Assembly: GCA_945910005.1 (NCBI GenBank)
Contig: OX246743.1
Location: forward strand, 13,560,587 to 13,624,586
Length of the DNA: 64,000 nucleotides
Source of the DNA: Isoperla grammatica
Taxonomy: Eukaryota > Arthropoda > Insecta > Plecoptera > Perlodidae
Direction of reading: 5' to 3'
Below the pieces are notes generated by a model that was given only the letters and a program-made list of their open reading frames with translations, made no database searches and was not told the DNA's origin. Within the stretch, counting starts at the first letter, position 1, and the number at the start of each line of letters is the position of its first letter. This document shows positions 56,133 through 64,000 of this stretch, piece by piece. The position numbers were made by a program, and so were the translations under genes.

Positions 56133-57835
56133 CTGTGAAGCAGAGGATACCTCATATAGTCATACCCTTTTCACGCGCCTGTGAAGCAGAGGATACCTCA
56201 TATAGTCATACCCTTTTCACGCGCCTGTGAAGCAGAGGATACCTCATATAGTCATACCCTTTTCACGGGCCTGTGAAGCAGAGGATACCTCATATAGTCA
56301 TACCCTTTTCACGCGCCTGTGAAGCAGAGGATACCTCATATAGTCATACCCTTTTCACGCGCCTGTGAAGCAGAGGATACCTCATATAGTCATACCCTTT
56401 TCACGCGCCTGTGAAGCAGAGGATACCTCATATAGTCATACCCTTTTCACGCGCCTGTGAAGCAGAGGATACCTCATATAGTCATACCCTTTTCACGCGC
56501 CTGTGAAGCAGAGGATACCTCATATAGTCATACCCTTTTCACGGGCCTGTGAAGCAGAGGATACCTCATATAGTCATACCCTTTTCACGGGCCTGTGAAG
56601 CAGAGGATACCTCATATAGTCATACCCTTTTCACGCGCCTGTGAAGCAGAGGATACCTCATATAGTCATACCCTTTTCACGCGCCTGTGAAGCAGAGGAT
56701 ACCTCATATAGTCATACCCTTTTCACGCGCCTGTGAAGCAGAGGATACCTCATATAGTCATACCCTTTTCACGCGCCTGTGAAGCAGAGGATACCTCATA
56801 TAGTCATACCCTTTTCACGCGCCTGTGAAGCAGAGGATACCTCATATAGTCATACCCTTTTCACGCGCCTGTGAAGCAGAGGATACCTCATATAGTCATA
56901 CCCTTTTCACGCGCCTGTGAAGCAGAGGATACCTCATATAGTCATACCCTTTTCACGCGCCTGTGAAGCAGAGGATACCTCATATAGTCATACCCTTTTC
57001 ACGCGCCTGTGAAGCAGAGGATACCTCATATAGTCATACCCTTTTCACGCGCCTGTGAAGCAGAGGATACCTCATATAGTCATACCCTTTTCACGCGCCT
57101 GTGAAGCAGAGGATACCTCATATAGTCATACCCTTTTCACGCGCCTGTGAAGCAGAGGATACCTCATATAGTCATACCCTTTTCACGCGCCTGTGAAGCA
57201 GAGGATACCTCATATAGTCATACCCTTTTCACGGGCCTGTGAAGCAGAGGATACCTCATATAGTCATACCCTTTTCACGGGCCTGTGAAGCAGAGGATAC
57301 CTCATATAGTCATACCCTTTTCACGCGCCTGTGAAGCAGAGGATACCTCATATAGTCATACCCTTTTCACGCGCCTGTGAAGCAGAGGATACCTCATATA
57401 GTCATACCCTTTTCACGCGCCTGTGAAGCAGAGGATACCTCATATAGTCATACCCTTTTCACGCGCCTGTGAAGCAGAGGATACCTCATATAGTCATACC
57501 CTTTTCACGGGCCTGTGAAGCAGAGGATACCTCATATAGTCATACCCTTTTCACGCGCCTGTGAAGCAGAGGATACCTCATATAGTCATACCCTTTTCAC
57601 GCGCCTGTGAAGCAGAGGATACCTCATATAGTCATACCCTTTTCACGCGCCTGTGAAGCAGAGGATACCTCATATAGTCATACCCTTTTCACGCGCCTGT
57701 GAAGCAGAGGATACCTCATATAGTCATACCCTTTTCACGCGCCTGTGAAGCAGAGGATACCTCATATAGTCATACCCTTTTCACGGGCCTGTGAAGCAGA
57801 GGATACCTCATATAGTCATACCCTTTTCACGGGAA
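56119..57835 (-). repeat. 46-bp minisatellite built from an exon's 3' splice site
   Basis: About 37 units of 46 bp. On the minus strand each contains CTCTGCTTCACAG then GCGCGTGAAAAGG then GTATGACTATATGAGG. That is the exact acceptor and first 13 bases of the protease exon at 56132, followed by a GT that could act as a donor. Units are almost identical; the main variant is GCCCGTG for GCGCGTG (for example near 56270, 56545, 56590, 57230). The first complete unit overlaps the exon itself. The spliceosome must therefore choose among about 37 equivalent acceptors. Confidence 0.95.
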
Positions 57836-57950
57836 ACCCAGGTAGTCGTACCCATTTCCACAATGCTAAAAATCGCATGTAATTCAAATCAATGACGAGT
57901 GAAACAAATGGATTGATCTGTCCGAAACAAATAAAAACAAACAAAGAGGC

Positions 57951-58328
57951 TAGGGTGTCCATTCCTCCCGCTTTTAACGGGACAGTCCTGTTTTTTAGAG
58001 ACCTGTCCCGGTGTCCCCTCATCTGCATGTTCACGGGTACACTGTTTTGTCCCGGTTTTTGTAAATATACCGATTCATAAGAGTGTTAATCAAAATAAAT
58101 AAATTTTTATCCAAATTTGAGTTTGATACTTCCACCCAAAATTTACCTTCCTTGCTTGGTTAGATCGTTGTAAATGCTGTCTTGAGTATAACAATATGAT
58201 TGTTCGCCTGCAGCGGCTGGGCCTCTGCCCCAGACCCCTAACATCCCGCGCGGCTCTGCAAGCCTAAAAATCTGCTGGCTGATTGCTGCTCTGTCCCGCT
58301 ATTTTACTTTTAAAATATGGACACCCTA
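57951..58328. mobile_element. hAT-like MITE
   Basis: It begins TAGGGTGTCCAT and ends ATGGACACCCTA, with subterminal CCTCCCGC / CTGTCCCGC motifs. The flanks AAAGAGGC and AAAGGC hint at an imperfect 8-bp target duplication. It is 378 bp with no coding, and lies in a protease intron. Confidence 0.6.
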
Positions 58329-58758
58329 AAGGCTAGTCTACGTAGATGTTTAAGATCTAAGAATTTGTGATTATCAATTTGTTATTTCGGTTGGTGGTAC
58401 ACACAAAACTTTAGAATTAAAGACTTCCGACGAAGATGAGACACTTATGCAATGTTATAGTATCTTTGACTTTGGAGCTCTTAGACGAATCCGCGGCCAT
58501 TTTTATTTGTAGGTTATGAATTTGTTTATATAGTAGTACTTCTCTTGACCCTGGTAGTCTACTGAACTAAAGAACCTCATTTGACTTAGTTTTTTCACTT
58601 GTGCATTAAGGATTTGTTACTGAAGTTGAAAGTTGGTAGCTCTGTTGGTCACAAGTAACAAAGTGACAAGTCTCTAATTCTTATGTGAACGCATTCATGT
58701 GTTTTGTATATTTTAACTTTGTAAATCGCAAGTTGTAAGTAATAACAGGAAAGAATAC

Positions 58759-59108
58759 CTCTACGTCAAAAACCGCACAAAATTTTCATTTTTAAATTAT
58801 ATCACAAAAATGGGCTTCGAAATCGAAAATCTGAATCAACAGCACACTGTAGTTTAGTAAGCCCTACACATTGAATGCTCTAAGTCGTGACTTATATTAT
58901 AATCAGTATGTTTTTTATAAATAATTAATTTGATTACTAATTAACGAATTATAATCAAAATACTACTCTAATTAATGGTTATAATATTTTATTCAGTCTG
59001 TAGGGCTTACCAAAGCACAGTGCGCTGATGATTTAGATTTTCTATTTCTTGTTACAATCTTGAGATATAATTTAATAATGAACATTTTCTGCGGTTTTTG
59101 ACGTAGAG
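58759..59108. mobile_element. MITE with ~110-bp terminal inverted repeats
   Basis: The left end CTCTACGTCAAAAACCGC and right end GCGGTTTTTGACGTAGAG extend inward as imperfect arms to GTAAGCCCTACA / TGTAGGGCTTAC (about 58870 and 59000). The core is AT-rich and non-coding. It lies in a protease intron. Confidence 0.8.
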
Positions 59109-59196
59109 ACTATCCTTCGCCCTTAAAAATCTACGTAGACCAGGTTTAAAACAGGTAAATAAATAAATAAATAAATAACAATCTGTGTAATCTTAC

Positions 59197-59369
59197 ATCC
59201 ACCGCGTGTCTTCGTCGCCGTCCCTGGCAGCGTAGCGGACAGCCTGCGTGACCTTGGTCCTACCCCACCCGATGACCGTGCATTCCTTAGGACGTTGCAT
59301 GGTGTAAGTGTCCCTCAGTGGCAGAACAGTCAGCTGGACGTGATCGCACAGGGGGAAACTACCGGCCAC
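59197..59369 (-). CDS. Serine protease, exon with GWG motif
   Basis: The frame encodes VAGSFPLCDHVQLTVLPLRD then KECTVIGWGRTKV and a charged end (AARDGDEDTRW), ending AT at donor GTAAGA, which the next exon completes to ATG. DHVQ...LP and C-x-V-I-GWG are the mid-domain signature of S1 proteases. The start is uncertain: either after TTGTGTTAAG (59369) or after CACGTCCAG (about 59333). Both lie in the last unit of the 62-bp minisatellite, so the exon's beginning is itself repeated about 53 times upstream. Confidence 0.75.
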
Positions 59370-62300
59370 CTTAACACAAGTATGATATGAGTCAGCTGGA
59401 CGTGATCGCACAGGGGGAAACTACCGGCCACCTTAACACAAGTATGATATGAGTCAGCTGGACGTGATCGCACAGGGGGAAACTTCCGGCCACCTTAACA
59501 CAAGTATGATATGAGTCAGCTGGACGTGATTGCACAGGGGGAAACTACCGGCCACCTTAACACAAGTATGATATGAGTCAGCTGGACGTGATCGCACAGG
59601 GGGAAACTACCGGCCACCTTAACACAAGTATGATATGAGTCAGCTGGACGTGATTGCACAGGGGGAAACTACCGGCCACCTTAACACAAGTATGATATGA
59701 GTCAGCTGGACGTGATTGCACAGGGGGAAACTACCGGCCACCTTAACACAAGTATGATATGAGTCAGCTGGACGTGATTGCACAGGGGGAAACTACCGGC
59801 CACCTTAACACAAGTATGATATGAGTCAGCTGGACGTGATCGCACAGGGGGAAACTACCGGCCACCTTAACACAAGTATTATATGAGTCAGCTTGACGTG
59901 ATTGCACAGGGGGAAACTACCGGCCACCTTAACACAAGTATGATATGAGTCAGCTGGACGTGATTGCACAGGGGGAAACTACCGGCCACCTTAACACAAG
60001 TATGATATGAGTCAGCTTGACGTAAATGCACAGGGGGAAACTACCGGCCACCTTAACACAAGTATGATATGAGTCAGCTGGACGTGATTGCACAGGGGGA
60101 AACTACCGGCCACCTTAACACAAGTATGATATGAGTCAGCTGGACGTGATTGCACAGGGGGAAACTACCGGCCACCTTAACACAAGTATGATATGAGTCA
60201 GCTGGACGTGATCGCACAGGGGGAAACTACCGGCCACCTTAACACAAGTATGATATGAATCAGCTGGACGTGATCGCACAGGGGGAAACTACCGGCCACC
60301 TTAACACAAGTATGATATGAGTCAGCTGGACGTGATCGCACAGGGGGAAACTACCAGCCACCTTAACACAAGTATGATATGAGTCAGCTGGACGTGATCG
60401 CACATGGGGAAACTACCGGCCACCTTAACACAAGTATGATATGAGTCAGCTGGACGTGATCGCACAGGGGGAAACTACCGGCCACCTTAACACAAGTATG
60501 ATATGAGTCAGCTGGACGTGATCGCACAGGGGGAAACTACCGGCCACCTTACCACAAGTATGATATGAATCAGCTGGACGTGATCGCACAGGGGGAAACT
60601 ACCGGCCACCTTAACACAAGTATGATATGAGTCAGCTGGACGTGATCGCACAGGGGGAAACTTCCGGCCACCTTTACACAAGTATGATATGAGTCAGCTG
60701 GAAGTGATCGCACAGGGGGAAACTACCGGCCACCTTAACACAAGTATGATATGAGTCAACTGGATGTGATCGCACAGGGGGAAACTTCCGGCCACCTTAA
60801 CACAAGTATGATATGAGTCAGCTGGACGTGATCGCACAGGGGGAAACTTCCGGCCACCTTAACACAAGTATGATATGAGTCATTTGGACGTGATTGCACA
60901 GGGGGAAACTTCCGGCTACCTTAACACAAGTATGATATGAGTCAGCTGGACGTGATTGCACAGGGGGAAACTACCGGCCACCTTAACACAAGTATGATAT
61001 GAGTCAGCTGGACGTGATTGCATAGGGGGAAACTACCGGCCACCTTAACACAAGTATGATATGAATCAGCTGGACGTGATCGCATAGGGGGAAACTTACG
61101 GCCACCTTAACACAAGTATGATATGAGTCAGCTGGACGTGATTGCACAGGGGGAAACTTCCGGCCACCTTTACACAAGTATGATATGAGTCAGCTGGACG
61201 TGATTGCACAGGGGGAAACTACCGGCCACCTTAACATAGGTATGATATGAGTCAGCTGGACGTGATTGCACAGGGAGAAACTACCGGCCACCTTAACACA
61301 AGTATGATATGAGTCAGCTGGACGTGATTGCACAGGGGGAAACTACCGGCCACCTTAACACAAGTATGATATGAGCCAGCAGGACGTGATTGCACAGGGA
61401 GAAACTACCGGCCACCTTAACACAAGTATGATATGAGTCAGCTGGACGTGATTTCACAGGGGGAAACTACCGGCCACCTTAACACAAGTATGGTATGGGT
61501 CAGCTGGACGTGATTGCACAGGGGAAAAGTTCCGGCCACCTTAACACAAGTATGATATGAGTCAGCTGGACGTGATTGCACAGGGGGAAACTACTGGCCA
61601 CCTTAACACAAGTATGATATGAGTCAGCTGGACGTGATTGCACAGGGGGAAAATACCGGCCACCTTAACACAAGTATGATATGAGTCAGCTGGACGTGAT
61701 TGCACAGGGGAAAACTACCGGCCACCTTAACACAAGTATGATATGAGTCAGCTGGACGTGATTGCACATTGGGAAACTTCCAGCCACCTTAACACAAGTA
61801 TGATATGAGTCAGCTGGACGTGATTGCACAGGGGGAAACTTCCGGCCACCTTTACACAAGTATGATATGAGTCAGCTGGACGTGATTGCACAGGGGGAAA
61901 CTACCGGCCACTTTAACACAAGTATGATGAGTCAGCTGGACGTGATTGCACAGGGGGAAACTACCGGCCACCTTAACACAAGTATGATATGAGTCAGCTG
62001 GACGTGATTGCACAGGGGGAAACTTCCGGCCACCTTAACACAAGTATGATATGAGTCAGCTGGACGTGATCGCACAGGGGGAAACTACCGGCCACCTTAA
62101 CACAAGTATGATATGAGTCAGCTGGACGTGATTGCACAGGGGGAAACTTCCGGCCACCTTTACACAAGTATTATATGAGTTTGCTGGACGTGATTGCACA
62201 GGGGGAAACTACCGGCCACCTTAACACAAGTATGATATGAGTCAGCTGGACGTGATTGCACAGGGGGAAACTACCGGCCACCTTAACACAAGTATGATAT

Positions 62301-62646
62301 GAGTCAGCTGGACGTGATTACACAGAGGGAAACTACCGGCCACCTTAACACAAGTATGATATGAGTCAGCTGACGTGATCGCACAGAGGGAAACTACCGG
62401 CCACCTTACCACAAGTATGATATGAGTCAGCTGGACGTGATCGCACAGGGGGAAACTACCAGCCACCTTAATACAAGTATGATATGAGTCAGCTGGACGT
62501 GATTGCACAGGGGGAAACTACCGGCCACCTTAACACAAGTATGATATGAGTCAGCTGGACGTGATTGCACAGGGGGAAACTACCGGCCACCTTAACACAA
62601 GTATGATATGAGTCAGCTGGACGTGATTACACAGAGGGAAACTACC
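59330..62646 (-). repeat. 62-bp minisatellite containing an exon edge
   Basis: About 53 units of 62 bp; minus-strand units contain CATACTTGTGTTAAG, GTGGCCGGTAGTTTCCCCCT and CACGTCCAGCTGAC, the beginning of the protease exon. Variation is modest (CGATCAC/CAATCAC, GTAG/GAAG, occasional 1-2 bp losses, e.g. near 61925). Open stretches such as 62242-62508 are by-products. The right end abuts LINE sequence at about 62646. Confidence 0.95.
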
Positions 62647-62648
62647 AC

Positions 62649-64000
62649 GTGGCCTTCCTAAGTCACATTACTCTACCCCCAGGCGAATCAATGTGCAATC
62701 AGAAGTATAAACAACAGCAGCATACCACATATAACTGGAAAAAAGCAGACTTTAACAAACTCAACGAAGCTTTATTAAATTGTCAGTGGAGTCAAATGGA
62801 GCAAGCCACAACTGTTGACGAAATGTGTGACATTTTCTACAAACTTCTAAACGAAACAATTGCAAACGTTGTTCCGAAAGTTAAAGTAAATCCACTAAAA
62901 TACCCGGCCTGGTTTGATCGCGATGTTATCACTGCACTTAAAGACAAAAACAGGGCATATAGGCGCTGGTGTCGAACCAAACAAGAAAGCGAAAAAATCG
63001 AATACCAAATAAAACGAACGTCATTCAAGAAACTTCAGCAATCTAAATATAAGATGTATACCCAAAAGGTGGACTCTGAAGTTGCCACCAATCCAAACCT
63101 ATTGTGGGGATATATTCGACGGAAGACAAAAATAAGAAGAATACCAGTTGGAGTGGAATACAATGAAACTAAAGCAACTACCATCGACACTTGCTGTCAT
63201 CTCTTTTCTGATTATTTTTTGACAACTTACCGTCCAAAGTCCTGCAACAGTGAAACCCCTCCACCTGCTCAACAATATGGGAATGAGAGTTTAGCCCTAT
63301 TCACCATTTCAAGTGGAGAGGTGGAAGTATGCCTTCACAACCTCGTCAACAACAAGTCACCCGGTCCTGATTCCATTCCAATTCGAGTTCTAAAATACTG
63401 CCGTAGACCGTTGTCCGACCCTCTTTCTAAACTTTTTAACAAATCCTTACACACTGGAGTTTTCCCATCCCGCTGGAAGGATTCCAATGTTACTCCGGTA
63501 TTAAAAAAGGGCAGCCGATATAAAGTGTTAAACTATAGGCCCATATCACTGCTCTCAGTTCTATCCAAAGTTTTCGAAAAACTGTTGCATGGTAGGTTGT
63601 ATTATCACGTGGCTAAGCACATTGCCCCGGAGCAACACGGCTTTGTACGACGCCGTTCAACAGTCACGAACCTCGCGGAATACACCGGCGATATAACTAT
63701 CAGTTTCAACAACAAATTGCAAGTAGATGCTGTCTACACAGACTTTACCAAAGCATTTGACAGCGTTGACCATCGCCTACTTCTCCACAAATTATCTGGT
63801 TTCGGGATATGCGGACAACTCCTGGACCTTCTAGCTAGTTACCTGGATGGCAGAACCCAACGTGTCGTCATCGATGGATGCTCCTCAAGAACTGAGCAGG
63901 TCACATCTGGGGTACCCCAAGGATCGATCCTCGGACCACTGTTTTTTACCCTCTATGTAAACGACATACCACAGTGCTTCAAATCGTCTAAGTGTTTGAT
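62649..64000 (+). CDS. LINE ORF2 reverse transcriptase, partial, uninterrupted
   Basis: 450 codons without a stop, running off the right edge. It opens inside the end of an endonuclease domain (VAFLSHITLPPGES), with no start codon of its own, so the element is 5'-truncated or joined to the minisatellite. Motifs are NNKSPGPDSIPIRVLKY, NYRPISLLSVLSKVFEKLLH, EQHGFVRRRST, DFTKAFDSVDHRLLLHKL and SGVPQGSILGPLFF. The catalytic YADD would fall just beyond 64000. It is a CR1/Jockey-superfamily-type RT, of a different family from the LINE at 45541-51870. The intact frame suggests a young insertion, antisense to the protease gene. Confidence 0.9.
   Translation, partial: MAFLSHITLPPGESMCNQKYKQQQHTTYNWKKADFNKLNEALLNCQWSQMEQATTVDEMCDIFYKLLNETIANVVPKVKVNPLKYPAWFDRDVITALKDKNRAYRRWCRTKQESEKIEYQIKRTSFKKLQQSKYKMYTQKVDSEVATNPNLLWGYIRRKTKIRRIPVGVEYNETKATTIDTCCHLFSDYFLTTYRPKSCNSETPPPAQQYGNESLALFTISSGEVEVCLHNLVNNKSPGPDSIPIRVLKYCRRPLSDPLSKLFNKSLHTGVFPSRWKDSNVTPVLKKGSRYKVLNYRPISLLSVLSKVFEKLLHGRLYYHVAKHIAPEQHGFVRRRSTVTNLAEYTGDITISFNNKLQVDAVYTDFTKAFDSVDHRLLLHKLSGFGICGQLLDLLASYLDGRTQRVVIDGCSSRTEQVTSGVPQGSILGPLFFTLYVNDIPQCFKSSKCL

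Noticed and set aside
59193..62508. Minisatellite frames read as extra protease exons
   Set aside because: The unit is 62 bp (2 mod 3) and one of every three frames hits TAA, so the units cannot encode a continuous repeat domain.

Overview
The window is eukaryotic and most likely from an arthropod, probably an insect. The evidence is spliced genes with GT-AG introns, Ty3/gypsy, BEL/Pao and Jockey-type retroelements, a P-element/THAP9-type transposase gene, tRNA-derived SINEs, MITEs, and a DPCKKK-repeat protein of the kind known from the Drosophila sperm protein Don Juan. The species cannot be fixed from sequence alone. Most of the 64 kb is repeats. Host coding sequence amounts to a few exons.

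Layout. 1-7296: a 68-bp satellite running in from the left edge, with a 4035-bp higher-order duplication. 7422-16131: the last four exons of an unrecognised plus-strand gene (7422-7468, 7960-7996, 15192-15329, 15931-16131) with matching intron phases, followed by AATAAA. Its introns hold SINEs, a Kolobok-like DNA transposon (8662-13916) split by a Ty3/gypsy element (9012-13588; 223-bp LTRs, 5-bp TSD), and a LINE fragment whose microsatellite tail abuts a splice acceptor. 18797-26420: a Don Juan-like DPCKKK-repeat gene whose repeat has expanded to about 6.9 kb, with stops and frameshifts carried along by higher-order duplication. 26421-35183: AT-rich sequence with a deleted BEL/Pao fragment and an older transposon remnant.

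35184-39450 (minus): a P-element/THAP9-like transposase gene whose THAP domain is split by one phase-2 intron, with a frameshift near its C-terminus. 39676-44135: long inverted-repeat (foldback) elements around degenerate coding fragments, plus an (AAT)n tract and a tRNA-derived SINE. 44276-45540: a promoter-like GC-rich block, then the 3' tail of one Jockey-type LINE. About 45540-51870: a second, nearly full-length Jockey-type LINE of the same family, head to tail with the first, broken by frameshifts and stops and carrying a 145-bp MITE. 51880-53560: AT microsatellites, nested palindromes around a tRNA-like sequence, a C24 run and a hairpin MITE.

53680-59369 (minus): the last four exons of a trypsin-like serine protease gene with a basic insert after the GWG motif and a hydrophobic, possibly GPI-signal, C-terminus. 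Two of its exon starts (3' splice sites) have been amplified into minisatellites: about 37 copies of a 46-bp unit at 56119-57835 and about 53 copies of a 62-bp unit at 59330-62646. 62649-64000: an uninterrupted LINE reverse-transcriptase ORF running off the right edge. The exons with the catalytic His and Asp of the protease must lie beyond the window. The two host genes and the repeat-protein gene show no functional link; what they share is repeat expansion inside or beside exons.
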